A DNA stretch of 64,000 nucleotides from Eublepharis macularius (GCF_028583425.1 NC_072794.1:32051232-32115231), one strand, 5' to 3'; counted from the first letter of the stretch, positions 1 through 11,050 are shown. Notes: generated from the letters alone by a model not told the origin. A program made the numbers and translations.

Positions 1-759
1 AGGCACAGCAATGCCGCAGCTGCAGTACAGTGGCAGACTGTTATCCCTCCTCCTTCCCTTCAGAGTGCAGAGTGGCTGAGGCAATGGACATCTAACTGTT
101 TGTCATTCAGGCCCACATAAGGATAACCACATTTCTTCACAAACATTATCTGAGTGGATTGTTTCTACCATACATTTATGCTATGAACAAGCGGGTGTTT
201 CTTGTCCCTGTCAGCTGCATGCTCATTCAATGAGAGCAGAGGCTCTCAACAGTCCTTCAAGTGTTCCTCTCTACAACTCCTTTCTAATCTTCCCTGGACT
301 CCCTTATCAGACGCTATTCTGTTGATGTTAATACAAGAAAGGAATCAGCATTTGGGAAAGCAGTTTTATTTATTTCAACAAAGAGCTTCACCCCACCAGG
401 TACACATTCCCTCCTTCCTGCCCCATTGTGAGCTTTCTATTGTTAAATAAGTTACATTGATGGCTTGCAGCATCTCAGGAGAAACTGAGAGAAAGAGGGG
501 CACTCTCTGTTCAAATCATATGACACTAAGGTGGGGAAAGAACATATTGCGTATTCCAACGGGAGGAGGCGCCCCCTCCAGAAACTTTTAATGTAGAAAA
601 ACCTTCTCCATGTGGCAGGCCTGCACCTCCACAGTCATCAGTGTGGGACTGCACAGAAGACACGGCAATGAACAACAGTTACAGGTATGTGCCACCTTGT
701 TGTCCCTATGAGGGGGATTCAGTCTTTCTTCTTCCAATAAAACAGAGAGAAAAATAAAA
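1..759. other. non-coding sequence, nothing recognised
   Basis: No repeat family, splice signal or conserved coding stretch could be recognised. Short open frames here show no similarity that I know. By synteny this may be intron of the long RGL1 transcript. Confidence 0.4.
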
Positions 760-1012
760 CAGGAAAAGCCAGTGATGTAGTGGCTAGAGGGTTGGTCTAG
801 AATCTGAGAGACCCAAGTTTGAATCTCCCCCTGCCACAGAAGCTTGCTGGGTGACCTTGGGCGAATCACACACTCTCAGCATAGCCTACATCACTGTGTT
901 GAAGATAAAATGGTGGAGAGGAGAACAATATAAGCCACTTTGAGTCCACACTGGGGATAAAGGCAGGGTATAAATTAAGTAAGTAAGTAAATAAATTTAA
1001 TTACACATAGAT
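760..1012 (+). repeat. tRNA-derived SINE (squamate type)
   Basis: The head carries the pol III promoter signature of a tRNA-derived SINE: a gtagtggctagagggttgg A-box region followed by a gtttgaatctc B-box region. The common lizard body follows (gctgggtgaccttggg, then taagccactttgagtcc). It ends in a tagg/aagtaagtaa-type simple tail, as expected for retroposed SINEs. Members with the same head occur at about 5816, 37060, 50725 and 52110 in this window. Confidence 0.8.
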
Positions 1013-1686
1013 TCCTGTACAAAGGCCTCATGACATAGTTTCCTAAATGGAAATGAGAAGCGTTTACTTTACACAACCAACCATTGTGGAGTCAGGAACG
1101 ATGGCAGCGTATTGATAACCAAGCATATAGGTGTTTCTAGGATATGTGCTTGAATGCACCACTGATACTCCAGAGGCCTTGTACAATCAGGCTGTGGATC
1201 AATTAGCTAGGGTAGGAGTTACTTACCTGTACAAAACCATGAAAAGGAAGTAATTCTGGCATGGCAGGCCATGAAAATCAGAACATCTGGGTGCTGAAAC
1301 TACCAGAGAATGGATGCTTCAGTGAGGTATCCCCTGTCCAGTAGATGTTGCTTCTACAGTAGCTGCTGCCTATGAATTCTGTTTAAATCTCAAATATATA
1401 CCCCTCTTAAAAGTTCCCCATGGGCATTTGTGCAGAGGGGATGGGCCTGGACAAATATGCTCGATTATTGGGGCCCTCTCTAGGCGATGACAGTTCTTGT
1501 TAACAATGGTGGCACCTAATCCAGTTACCTGTTAGCATATCTATATGCATGAGTACCCAACAGAGCACTATTAAGAGTGCTCAACTTCCCATCTCCATTG
1601 GCTTGCTGTGTGAGAAAATGGACTGGTGGAAATGGCATTGCAGACAAGGCTACACCAATTCTAGTAACTATATCCACGACACTTTA

Positions 1687-1735
1687 GAATTTCCCCCCAA
1701 TCTCTACAGAGTTTTACCACAGAGATTGGGGGAAT
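1687..1735. repeat. short inverted repeat
   Basis: Two arms, gaatttccccccaatctct and agagattgggggaattc, are separated by about 13 bases and would fold into a hairpin. This may be the core of a small palindromic element. No target duplication was identified. Confidence 0.5.
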
Positions 1736-1929
1736 TCGCTTAGTCTATAGTGTCTGATGCACTGTGTACTGCTGGCATTTGAAAGTCTATTCCACAATTT
1801 CAGTTTGAGAACTGATAAGCAATATCTGGCAAAAGCTGAAAAAGTGGAAACCACAGAAAAGAAAATTTAACTGCTTGTTAGATCTCAGTTTCTGAGCTCC
1901 TCTTGATTCTGTTTCAGGTGACAGAAACA

Positions 1930-2140
1930 TATACCAGAAGCTGCTTTATACTGAATCAGACCTGTGGTCTACCCAAGGTCAGTACTGTCTACCGTGACTG
2001 GCAGGGGCTCTCCAGTATCTCAGGTGGAGATCTTTCACATCACCTGCTACCTGATCCTTCTAACTGGAGATCTCTGAGATTGATCACAAGACCTTCTGTG
2101 TTCGAAGCAGCTGCTCTACCACTAAGCAGCATGTCTATTT
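1930..2140 (-). repeat. tRNA-derived SINE, antisense
   Basis: Read on the minus strand it begins with a tRNA-like head (cttagtggtagagcagctgc). It then has the characteristic body: gatctccagttagaagg, a caggtagcaggtgatgtgaa segment, and finally ctgattcagtataaagcagc. This is a widespread lizard SINE. Other copies lie at 7238-7622 and 47330-47515. It lies just beyond the APOBEC4 coding end and may overlap the 3' untranslated region. Confidence 0.8.
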
Positions 2141-2148
2141 ACAATGGC

Positions 2149-2154
2149 TTTATT
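2149..2154 (-). promoter_or_regulatory. possible APOBEC4 polyadenylation signal
   Basis: AATAAA on the minus strand, about 460 bases past the end of the conserved APOBEC4 reading frame. It lies at the border of an antisense SINE, so it may be fortuitous. It was chosen only because it is a plausible hexamer downstream of the gene. Confidence 0.25.
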
Positions 2155-2609
2155 TATCAAAGGTCTACCTCAATTTCCCGTGAGCATGCTCAAGAATCAA
2201 AATTGTGCGAATCGGTATAAAATTGTTGTAAAGGTACAAGTCTCATGGGGACAACGGTTGTAAACAGAAAATGGAGGGTTGGCTCCCTCTCTGCTGCTGG
2301 CAGTTAATGTAATTCGCTGGACCCTTTGGGTTGACAAAATAAGAGTTTTCCTTGGCTACCCTGCCTACTGTTGGCAATTGATGCCCGTGTGCCAACAGTA
2401 GGGATGCCAAATGAATGCCTGGCCTTGGTTCTGCCAGCTGCTGCTGGTTGATCTCTGTTCGCATGACATCTGCAGTGCACATGACAATAATATCTGTTTC
2501 TCACTGGCAAATTAGCACAAGGCCTCCTGCTTATTGTATATTTCTTGTGTGGCCTATTAGCGCTGACTTAATTGGTTATGCCTGTGTTAGACTTTTAGGT
2601 GAGGTGCAT

Positions 2610-2711
2610 TTAATTCTTTTTCTTCCTGTGGTCTTTATGTTCTGCAGACCTGCTAACTGGAAGTTGTTCAGGAATTCTTTCCTCACAAATGGATTTCCTT
2701 TTCGGAATGCC
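2610..2711 (-). other. APOBEC4: APOBEC4 frame continued past the in-frame TAA
   Basis: Directly after the TAA at 2714-2712 the same frame stays open for 33 codons and ends at TAA 2612-2610. The translation starts GIPKRKS, contains IPEQ and ends in a basic KDHRKKKN tail. Compared from memory with the human C-terminus (GRLPTGRS, ITEQF, SKEADEKKKKK), it lines up without gaps, and the TAA stands in place of a human glycine. The region therefore looks like a coding tail lost recently, or a stop caused by a sequencing or assembly error. Readthrough is possible but unsupported. Confidence 0.75.
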
Positions 2712-3701
2712 TTATGGATCTTTGGCTTCATCTAATATTTTGGCTGGCATTCTTAAGTGCCTTACAGTCAATTTGGGATACAACGGTTGCTTTACGGAAG
2801 GGTGAGAAATGTTAATGGAAGGTGTTGAATGGGGTGGTGGCATCAACATTTGTGGCAGTCTGCCATTGGTCATGTTTGGTGGAAGCTGAGACCACGGACT
2901 GAAAAAATGGTACTGTTGTATATTAGGCCTGGCAGTTGAGTTCCAAGGCATTGGCTGAGGCAAGAGGGTCATAAAAGGAAATGTCTTCCCAGTGATGCTG
3001 TTAAATCGCTGTGCATTTTGTCTATCAGCCAATGCTCTTGCTGGCAAAATTGGGTGGTAAAAAGATCCCTGAGGCATAACAGCCACAAAATTGCGGAGCA
3101 GGGTGTGCCAAAGGCTGCCACACAATGGACTGAGGCTCACGCGAGGCCACATACTGGCAAGGCTCTGTAAAGCGTCACAGTTCCATGCAGAGACTGGGAA
3201 ATCCTCTTCCGTGTGATACAGCTGTGAGAAGTAAACACAGAGAGTGACATCTGGATATTTAGTCAAGAAATCGTAAATTTTGCTTATGCAGCCATGCTCA
3301 GCCTCATTACAAGGGGAGTAGTTTGAATAAAGGATGATATACTTGGCATTCTTGTAGCCCTGTAGCTTGGAGTCGAGATAACTGCCCGTCTCAAATAACA
3401 TTGATTCTGGATGAATGTCATACTCTGTGCAGTTTGTAGCATGGCCCTTTTGAATTAAGTTGCCTGAGAAGTGCCTCAGTTCATAAAAGATAAGGTGGTT
3501 GTTTGGGTCCCGCATGGGCCCATATGGGAATCCAAAGGCTTTGTGAAATTCTATGTAAGAGACTCTTGCTTCTTCACCTGTCCGCAGGTGATAGGGGCAC
3601 TTGGTACAGCTTTGGCCCATTGTTAGCCAGTAATAGGGTTTCACTACTGTACCTTTAGGTGCAAGGTATTCTTGGCAAAATGTTGCCCTTCCTAAGTCCA
3701 T
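2712..3701 (-). CDS. APOBEC4: APOBEC4, putative cytidine deaminase-like protein (329 codons)
   Basis: APOBEC4 belongs to the AID/APOBEC zinc-dependent deaminase family; its activity is not firmly established. The match to human APOBEC4 is clear by eye: KPYYWL at residues 21-26, CPYHLRTGEEARVS at 35-48, GFPYG at 57-61 and HPESMLFE at 97-104. Later blocks are YSNYSPCNEAEHGCISK at 125-141, YFSQLYHTE at 157-165 and RALADR at 222-227. The zinc motif is present as H97-P-E99 with C131 and C138 (PC-x6-C, the spacing of this family member). The start at 3701 is preceded by a pyrimidine tract and CAG acceptor at about 3738-3740, so this is the main coding exon; a 5' exon lies upstream on the minus strand and was not found. 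Human protein is 367 residues. Here a TAA ends it at 329, while the frame beyond still resembles the human tail. From memory, expression in mammals is testis-biased. Confidence 0.95.
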   Translation of the reverse strand: MDLGRATFCQEYLAPKGTVVKPYYWLTMGQSCTKCPYHLRTGEEARVSYIEFHKAFGFPYGPMRDPNNHLIFYELRHFSGNLIQKGHATNCTEYDIHPESMLFETGSYLDSKLQGYKNAKYIILYSNYSPCNEAEHGCISKIYDFLTKYPDVTLCVYFSQLYHTEEDFPVSAWNCDALQSLASMWPRVSLSPLCGSLWHTLLRNFVAVMPQGSFYHPILPARALADRQNAQRFNSITGKTFPFMTLLPQPMPWNSTARPNIQQYHFFSPWSQLPPNMTNGRLPQMLMPPPHSTPSINISHPSVKQPLYPKLTVRHLRMPAKILDEAKDP

Positions 3702-3737
3702 ACTGCCAGGAATCCCAAGTTGCTTAGTTTGGCAGTC

Positions 3738-3757
3738 CTGAAAAACAAAAAGAGGCT
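3738..3757 (-). other. APOBEC4: splice acceptor of APOBEC4 coding exon
   Basis: On the minus strand a pyrimidine-rich stretch ctctttttgtttttcag precedes the exon. The exon would begin at 3737, giving 36 bases of 5' untranslated sequence before the ATG at 3701. This fits the human gene, where a mostly non-coding first exon precedes a single large coding exon. Confidence 0.7.
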
Positions 3758-5815
3758 CTCGGTCAGTTTTGTCCTCATTACTTGAAAGCTTTGAAATTCA
3801 GGCTGCATCTTTTTTACAAAATTCAACCAGTTTGAAGCCAATGTAAGTAGGCATGGTTTCCACTCAAGATCTCCGGGATCTACAATGAGGATTTTTGTTG
3901 GAGAATTCTAGCCTTTTCATAGAACCACAGTTCCAAATTTCCTTAGATGGAAGCCATAAAAGGCTTAAATCTGTAAAACAGGCATTACCCGAGAGAGTTA
4001 TTAAGGTGTCCACCCAACAAAATTTTAATGGTAATTTTTTCCTTGTGGCCAGTCACTGCAACAACTCCATTGCCACATGGTGTAGCAAAAATGTGCATTA
4101 AGGCATGATATGGAGGGGTTGTGCAGTGCACATGCTTGCGCCATTGGTTTTTCTGAAGGCATGTGCATGCACATTACACAGTGGCAGCCTTGAGCTTTGA
4201 ATGACCTCTGTTTTGATTTTCCTTCAAATATCTGAGGAAGTCAGCAGTGACTCATGAAAGCCCAAATTGAAATAAATGTTATTAGTATTTAAAGTGCTGC
4301 TGGATTTTTGTTTTCATTTGCTGTAACAGACTAAAATGGCTCTCTCTTTGCAATCTCTGAATGGGAGGAGTATGTAAGCTAGTTGGCATCATGTTGCATT
4401 AGTTAAACTACATGTGTGTGCCTCAGCTGGCATGCATCCCAAAATAAAAGCCAAGAATCTCTTTTTCAGGTGAGTGACTACCTCTATCTGCCATCTCATC
4501 TCAGGTTCTCAGGTAGTTCAAGGCTGTAGAGCTACTGCCTCCCCGAGGCAGACTGAAAGTAAGGCTCTGGATTCCAGTTTTACAAGCATACCTGGACAAG
4601 TTTCTCACTCGCTGCTTTTAACTATATTTTAAAGATCATACTTCTGAGTATGTTACTGCTGGACTGGCTATTACTATAAGATATTTTGAAATAATTTTGC
4701 AGTGCCTTGTATTTTATGGTTCTTTTCATTATTTTTCTGTTGTTTATTTTAACTTTATCCAAGAGAGTATACAGCATAAACAATCAAGACAGAGTATATG
4801 TTTGATAAAAAAAACTCTTTGAACTTTAGCCACTCCAAGCATGGGATAGTTGGAGAAAACACCTGGCCCCAAATGCTGGGTACTTTCCCCCTTTATAAAT
4901 CACCCTAACGTTAGGTTTAATACCTGGACGAATAAATGTTCGATTGGCATGATTACTAGCTCTCTAGACTTTGTGACTGACATATATAACAAGAAAACAT
5001 TGTCAAAAGTTGACATTGCAACAAAAATGAGGGCCTCATGTGTACACTGCTATAAATATTTGCAAATTACACTCACTTCAGTCTTTAGACATGGACCACA
5101 TCTCCATGTACCTGTAGCAACCACCATCTTAAAAATACCCAAAGACCCTAAAAAATCCTTCTGAATTTCTGGGAAGTGGGGAGAGAATGGATCCCACACA
5201 GTAAAATTTTTTATTTTGATATACATTAAATTCTTGATGCAATCATTCTTATGATTATTTGTATTAAATGGTAAAACAAATACTGAGAAAACAAACTGAG
5301 GAAATGCTCCCTTCTCTCTTTCACATGAATACCCTATGTGTGCGCAGGTAAACTATGCATTAAGTCCTTTAGTACAAAACTTATTTCCAGGGATGGAAAA
5401 CTCTGCGTGCTCCCAGAGACATTCAGCCCATGGGCCAGATGTGGCAACCTCAAAACTCCACATCTTCTTGGATTAGTAGGGTTTTCTGAACATTTGATAC
5501 CTGCAGTACAAGTTTTTCCCTGGGTTTAAAACCTGGGACAAATTTCATTGTACACTCAAGCTGAAATCTACCTTTTTCTTGATTTCCAGAGCAATTAGCA
5601 AGGCATCCTTCTTGCACCTCTGGGACAGTACGGAACTCCTTTTCTAGCCAAGAGAGGGAAATGCATGGGCTTTAGGAATTCCTCTGATCTGCCCTCCCTG
5701 TTATACTGCAGGTTGCATCGGGGAATTTTAATGCTTTTCCTCTGGACTAATTCTCTAGGGTGATGCGGCTGCCCTAATATTAAAGGTGGTGCTGGTGTTG
5801 GGGAGAGTTTTACTT
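3758..5815. other. intron or flank; one repeat fragment at 4240-4345
   Basis: Mostly unique AT-rich sequence. At 4240-4345 there is a degenerate piece of the repeat family whose 3' half reads gttagtctttaaaggtgctac and ctgttacagactaaca (better copies at 9078 and 32780). Nothing else was recognised. If APOBEC4 has an upstream exon, part of this is its intron. Confidence 0.4.
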
Positions 5816-6110
5816 GAGAGCCAGTTTGGTGTAGTGGTTAAGAGCATGGGACTCTAATCTAGAGAACTGGGGCTATTTCCACACTACTCACCTTCATCCG
5901 GAAGGCTGTGGAACATCGCGAAAAAACCGCAGAAGATAGCGTCTTCTCACGTGAGTTTTGCATGACATCTTCCACATTTTTTCACGACGTTCCACAGCGT
6001 TCCGGATGAAGGTGAGTAGTGTGGAAACGGCCCAGGTTTGATTCCTCACTACTCCACTTGAAGCCAGCTGGGTGACCTTGGGTCAGTCACAGCTTCTAGC
6101 TTTCTGAGCC
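5816..6110 (+). repeat. tRNA-derived SINE interrupted by a palindromic MITE
   Basis: The SINE head (gtgtagtggttaagagcatg, then tctagagaactgg) is cut at about 5870. It resumes at about 6033 with aggtttgattcctcactact, ccagctgggtgaccttgggt and cagtcacagct. Removing the intervening block restores a normal head-to-body order, so the MITE arrived after the SINE. Confidence 0.85.
5870..6032. mobile_element. palindromic MITE, copy A (tttccacac family)
   Basis: The ends are near-perfect inverted repeats of more than 30 bases (ggctatttccacactactc on the left, its complement ending gtggaaacggcc on the right). The interior also continues as complementary arms around tcttccac. It has no coding capacity and is inserted in a SINE. 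Two other elements in the window (26135-26670 and 33498-33680) share the terminal tttccacac motif. The exact target duplication could not be fixed, so the superfamily is open. Confidence 0.8.
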
Positions 6111-6114
6111 CTCT

Positions 6115-6180
6115 AGTCTAGAGATCAGTTGTAATTTTGGAGGATCTCCAGGCCTCACCTGGAGGCTGGCAGCCCTAACA
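6115..6180 (+). repeat. fragment of the gttgcc hAT-like repeat (3' end)
   Basis: Contains the typical 3' portion: gagatcagttgtaatt, gatctccaggc and cacctggaggctggcagccc. Full copies are at 27939-28157 and 52456-52963. Confidence 0.75.
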
Positions 6181-7237
6181 CACATGCCTGTCCATTGCTC
6201 AAAAATGGCTTGGCCTCAAAAATGCTATGCCACTCTAAGTTACAACCCTAGCCACATTTCCTACCAGAAATTATACTTGCAAAAATGGAGCATACTGTTA
6301 GATTCTTCAGTTATATTTACCGTTGATGGATCTCTAGGTCAGATTGCCAGCAGTGAGCAGTTATTCAGTGGTACGTTGTTGGCTGTCTTCTGTTGCCAGT
6401 TCCTCTGTTTCTTTTTTCAACAATTACTTATTTTAAGAGAAAATCAGTTATTTCTCTTCCTCAGATAGCCTCTAGCATAGATGGTTGTGGTTCGTTCTCT
6501 TTATATATATATTGCCATTGCTGGGGTGTGGCAATTTCAGTGGCTCAAAGGAGACATGGCTTTGTCAACATTCAAGTGCTAGGATACCTACCTACAAACA
6601 GAAGACTCGGCCTTGTTTATGCTCTGAAAGGCTGGTGAGATCAGCTCCTGTGTTCCTGTTTAAAATGTAATTACAGTTATTACACTATTGAGTGTAATGT
6701 CCAGTGTACATGATGCTCTAGAAGAAAATAAGCAATGTGTCACTGCCTGAATTATGACAGTGCAGGATACAAAAAAAGAAAGAGAAGAAAAAGGTGGGAT
6801 TTTTTTTTAAAAAGTGGAGAAATTAAAGCAATCAAGATAGCAGACATAAATGTCAGCAGAGGTATGAGACTGGTACATTTCCACAAAACTAACTTAGAGA
6901 AGAGCACTTTGATATGATTGTATAATTGCTGCTTTAAAACTGCTTCACTGATCACATATATATTTCTGGGTTCAATTAAAAGTGCCAGTTCTTACCTTTA
7001 AACCCTTTCACATCTTAGGAACCCACACATCTAACTGTAACTGTTGTTTGACAATGAAATCAGGTATTGGAGGGAGGGGGTACTTCTACTTCACTAGAGT
7101 CATTTTGCATGCAAAATCATGTGGGGAGAAGTAAAGTTGTTCTGATAATGAAGAAAAGGGAGCAGGACAACAGTAGGGATGCCGCAAGCTGTTTGTCCAA
7201 ACTGAAACCTCAAAGAGCTATTATCATATGAAGGTTC
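6181..7237. other. non-coding sequence, nothing recognised
   Basis: No repeat family or coding signal was identified apart from short A/T-rich runs. Confidence 0.4.
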
Positions 7238-7622
7238 CTTATCCAGAGTTATCCCATTTGTCTATCTAAGTCAGTACTGTCTGATGGTTGTTGTGGGTTT
7301 TCCGGGCTGTAGACACTGAGAGATCTCTGTCTTTTGGTGCTACACCTCTGAAGATGCCAGCCACAGCTGCTGGCGAAACGTCAGGAACTACAATGCCAAG
7401 ACCATGGCAATACAGCCCAGAAAACCCACAACAACCATTGTTCTCCGACCGTGAAAGCCTTCAACAATACATCAGTACTGTCTGCTTTGACGTGCCATGG
7501 CTCTCCAGCAGAAATCTTTCATATCATCTACTACTTAACCATTTTTAACTGGAGAAACTAGGGATTGAACCAGGGACCTTTTGTATATACAAAGTAGATA
7601 CACCATCACTGAGCTGCAGTAC
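7238..7622 (-). repeat. tRNA-derived SINE, antisense, split by an insertion
   Basis: The left part (tctatctaagtcagtactgt) and right part (from about 7472, with gctctccag, taactggaga and a tRNA-like head ending gagctgcag) match the minus-strand SINE also seen at 1930. A 188-bp insertion splits it. Confidence 0.8.
7284..7471. mobile_element. short retroposon-like insertion with 13-bp target duplication
   Basis: The insert is bounded by the exact duplication tcagtactgtctg at 7271-7283 and 7472-7484, which belongs to the host SINE. The first and last parts of the insert are complementary (tgttgtgggttttccgggct against gcccagaaaacccacaacaa). Past the second arm lies a tail reading gtgaaagccttcaacaatac. 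The interior has the lizard-typical gctggcgaaacgtcagg segment. A 13-bp duplication fits target-primed retroposition better than a cut-and-paste transposon, despite the inverted ends. Confidence 0.8.
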
Positions 7623-7655
7623 CAAAAATCTCGGTACAGGCTGTAGGCAAAAAAT

Positions 7656-8288
7656 AGCCAAGGGAAAAACGTGCCGTTACTCAAACAACAGATTAAGCTG
7701 TGATATAATAATGCCTTACTAGAGACTCCATGTGAGCAACCTGAGCATCAATATGACTTTATATAAATAATTGCTTTGGATTACTGTTCTTGTGACTACC
7801 CTGAGGAAGACTTGTGAAACGGGTCCTGTTGTAGCTCACAAGTGGAGAAATCCGGAAGATATATCCCTTCTCTAAATTGGATTGCATCTTATCTCTTTGT
7901 ATGAAATGTATAGCTATATCTACATGTAATTCACTCTGAGTAGCACAGACACTTTATACAGGCACTAGCACCTCGGGATTGCTGCTATTAAAGAATACTA
8001 ATTTATAATGGAAGTTACCAGCCATTAAATCTATGCACTTTAGAAATTTATGACTGTATTCGTCCTACGCTACTGGGCTGGTTTACCAATATGATTTAAA
8101 TATGTTCTGTGTATTCTGTTGATGCCTCAATGACTTTTGTGCTCAGTAATTATTATTTTTGTGTGCATTCTAGAATAATTGACTATAAATGACACTTCAT
8201 AAATGATTGTAATGATTCTTTATTGTTATATCATAGCTTAATCTGTTTTGTTTGAGTAAGTTGATCACAGCATGTTTTTCCCTTGGCT
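7656..8288. mobile_element. inverted-repeat DNA element, about 633 bp
   Basis: Terminal inverted repeats agccaagggaaaaac (7656-7670) and gtttttcccttggct (8274-8288) are followed inward by a second complementary block. That block is actcaaacaacagattaagc near 7679, against gcttaatctgttttgtttga near 8235. The interior carries cctgaggaagacttgtgaaa and no open frame of note. Probably a non-autonomous DNA transposon; superfamily not assigned because no target duplication was found. Confidence 0.7.
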
Positions 8289-8385
8289 CTTGCTTCCCAT
8301 GATTCTCTTTTTTGCTTTTGTAGGCAAATAATGACAAACCTTTTCCAAACATATTTAGAATTCTATTATTAAGCTGTTTCAGACA

Positions 8386-8552
8386 GGTAGCTGTGTTGAT
8401 CTATAGTAGAAGAACAAAATTCGGGTCCAGTAGTACTTTAAAGGCTAACTAGATTTCATATCTGATGAAGCGAGCTTTGACTCTTGAAAGCTCGTACTCT
8501 GCAAATCTAGTTGGTCTTTAAGGTGCTACTAGACCCAAATCTTGCTCCGTTA
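8386..8552 (+). repeat. gtagccgtgttggtct repeat family, copy
   Basis: Starts ggtagctgtgttgatctata. It continues with ttcgggtccagtagtacttt, tctgatgaagcgagctttga and a 3' half reading tagttggtctttaaggtgct. The two halves are partly complementary. Relatives lie at 9078, 11562, 30014 and 32780. Confidence 0.75.
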
Positions 8553-9077
8553 CTAAGCAGTGAGACAAAATATGGAATGGTGATCTCTTATAAAATATCT
8601 GCCCAAATCACCACAAGATGGCAGCAAGAATATGTAAAGATCCTGGTTGTGCAAGATGACCCAAAAGAGTGTCCTGAGCTGTACTTACTCATATTTTAAA
8701 AGACCAGGAATTTTTTTTCAAAGCGGTAGGCAACATATCTTCCAGTGCCTCTTCTTTGGGACAAAGTACATACATGTGATGAATGGGAGCCCAACTGACT
8801 CTCAGTCGTCGGTGCTGCTTTTCAGTTCGCCTATGCTTTGTACCGCCTGCTGTGCCAGTCTCTTGCTCCTGTGCCAGCTACATCCCTGAAAGCCAGCAGG
8901 GCCTGAAGATGAGAAGGGCCCTGCGCTTCAGCTCTTCCAGTGTGGTGTTCTCGTTGAACCTAGCCGTTTGCCAGCTTTTCAAGAAGGGAGCTGGCCAAGG
9001 AGCAGAGTCCAAACGAACTGGCAAGTGCAGACAGAGAGTCCGCTTCTTGCTCGATGATCCAAACCAGTTTGGATCAG
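8553..9077. other. non-coding sequence, nothing recognised
   Basis: Contains an open frame of about 100 codons that I do not recognise. The frame is within what chance would give in a window of this size. Confidence 0.35.
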
Positions 9078-9180
9078 GCATCTGATGAAGAGAACTTGAT
9101 TCTCGAAAGCTTATGCTACAATAAAATTGGTTAGTCTTAAAGGTGCTACTGGACACTTTTTGATTTTGCTCGCTACAGAT
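9078..9180 (+). repeat. gtagccgtgttggtct family, 3' fragment
   Basis: Contains catctgatgaagagaacttg, ttctcgaaagcttatgctac and ggttagtcttaaaggtgcta, matching the 3' half of the family. The copy at 32780-32910 is the closest. Confidence 0.75.
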
Positions 9181-10859
9181 GCTATTCCCTGAACAAGGAG
9201 CTGTGTGTCAAAGGAACAAGCCTGGCAAGGAAGGTGCTCAGCATCACAAAACTGATAATCTAGTGGGTTTTGGGGTTGTTAACTTTTTTTGGGGGGGGGA
9301 AAGGAAGCCCAGTTGCAAGTGTAAAAATTACATTTATGTTATTTGCACAATCTTTTTTTAAAAGGTCAAGCCTTTGAAGCATTTTGTGACTCTAGTGGGG
9401 TGGGGGAAAGAAGTCCTGAATGAGTATGCCTCTATGGCTGATAATCCAGGGCTTTCATGTGGTGCTTTTAGTCTCCAAAGCCCAGTGTAAGTATTAGGTA
9501 ATGGTCTTAATGCAGAAGTTTTCAAACTTCTTGCCCTAATTGCCTGTAGATCCCAGGAGGACCAGGTGACATGTGAGCTTGAGTTCAATAAGGTCACAAC
9601 TTGAATGAAAGCACTGCAGAGTCTCTTAAGCAAGCTGCAGGGCTCTTGCAGAACTTGGGGAGGGGAGAGGTCTTCTTCTGCAGACTGTCAGGAGAAGCGG
9701 TCCTAAGAGTGTTGGAGTGTAGCTGCTCGACCAATGGGCCCAAAAGGCCATTTCCCACACTGTGGTTCCCCTGCAACTTTCCGACTCTGCAAGGTGAACA
9801 GTGAAACAAGCAAAGCCCACCTCCCGACAGTCTTTTATGGAGATTGTCCACTGCTACTCATCCTTATTATCAAGAAATGTCTCGTATCTTTTTAAGAACC
9901 TTCAAGATTCCTATCAACACAACTTTGAAAACCACTGGATTACTGGCTAAAATGCTGAACTCAAGAACTCTGTAATTTATTACAGTCCAGTAATATAATT
10001 AAATACATTTTATACACACTTTACAGTATCTTATCTGACATTTGTGCACAAACACAGTAAATCATGACTGGCAGGGGATCTCCTAGCTCTGGCGAGAAGA
10101 ATGTGCAGCATGGTGGGGAATGTGCAGATCTGGGAGAGGGGAGAAGGAGAGGAAGGGGTGAGTTTGAAAAAGCAGCAGCAGCCAACAGTTGTAGCAGTCT
10201 ACCTAGCAACGGAAGTCTTCCCAGCAAGCTTAAGCTGCGGTTCTTCAAGCTCAGTGGCTGCAGTGCCAATTCCTCAAGCGGCTTTATGTGTTTCTGTTTT
10301 CTATGCCTATCAATTCTCCCATTGACTTTAACATTAAACATGGGTATCTTTTGCTGCCTCAAAAAGGTGTCACCCTTTATTCTGTCTGTCTGATATTTGG
10401 CAGTGTAGAGGTCCTAGTGCAGCCCCCCTGAGGTTTGTCCAGTTCAGATGGAAAACCAGGAAGATACAGACAGACCCAAAAAAGAGGGGGGATGAGTTCT
10501 TACCCACTGAACCCAATGGGAAATAATCATGAAATAGAATTAGGAAAATGAAACAGCAGTAATGAAAAACGCAGTAACAAAACAAAGCCATAGGAAAGAA
10601 TCCAATAACAAAACAGCCCCTTTGGGAATTAATGATTAAAAATGAAAGAGATGAAACAAACTCCCACAAGTCCACCCCACCCCCTAACACCCACTAATTA
10701 CTAGGGGATAGTTGGCAACGCTCCCTTTAAGTATTTATTACAAGGGGCATTGTAGCTTTGATTACCAGACAGAAAAAGCAAACAGAAAAAGCTGCCCGTC
10801 TCCATGCTGCTCTGCTTCTGAACTTCCTAGAGAACATCTAGTTGGTTATCCCTGGAAAC
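9181..10859. other. non-coding sequence, nothing recognised
   Basis: No named repeat or gene recognised. Several overlapping short frames are open on both strands around 9600-9850 and 10020-10390, with no recognisable domain. Confidence 0.35.
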
Positions 10860-11050
10860 TAGAGTTGCCAACCTCTAGGTGAGACTTGGCATTCTTCCAG
10901 AATTGCAACTGATAGAAATCAATTCTATCAATGGCAGCTGTGGAGGGCAGAAACTAGCATTTAGTTCTAGCTGAGCTTCCTCCCTAAATCTCAAGCTCCC
11001 TCCCCAAGCTCCATTTCCAAGTCTCCAAGAATTTCCAAGCCCAGAGATGA
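10860..11050. repeat. degenerate gttgcc hAT-like repeat
   Basis: Begins agagttgccaacctctagg and contains inverted matches to the family, such as ccaagaatttccaagccc. It is clearly more diverged than the copies at 27939 and 52456. Confidence 0.55.

Noticed and set aside
8783-9085. 100-codon open frame possibly representing an exon or pseudogene
   Set aside because: No similarity recalled and no splice signals that fit; composition is not distinctive.
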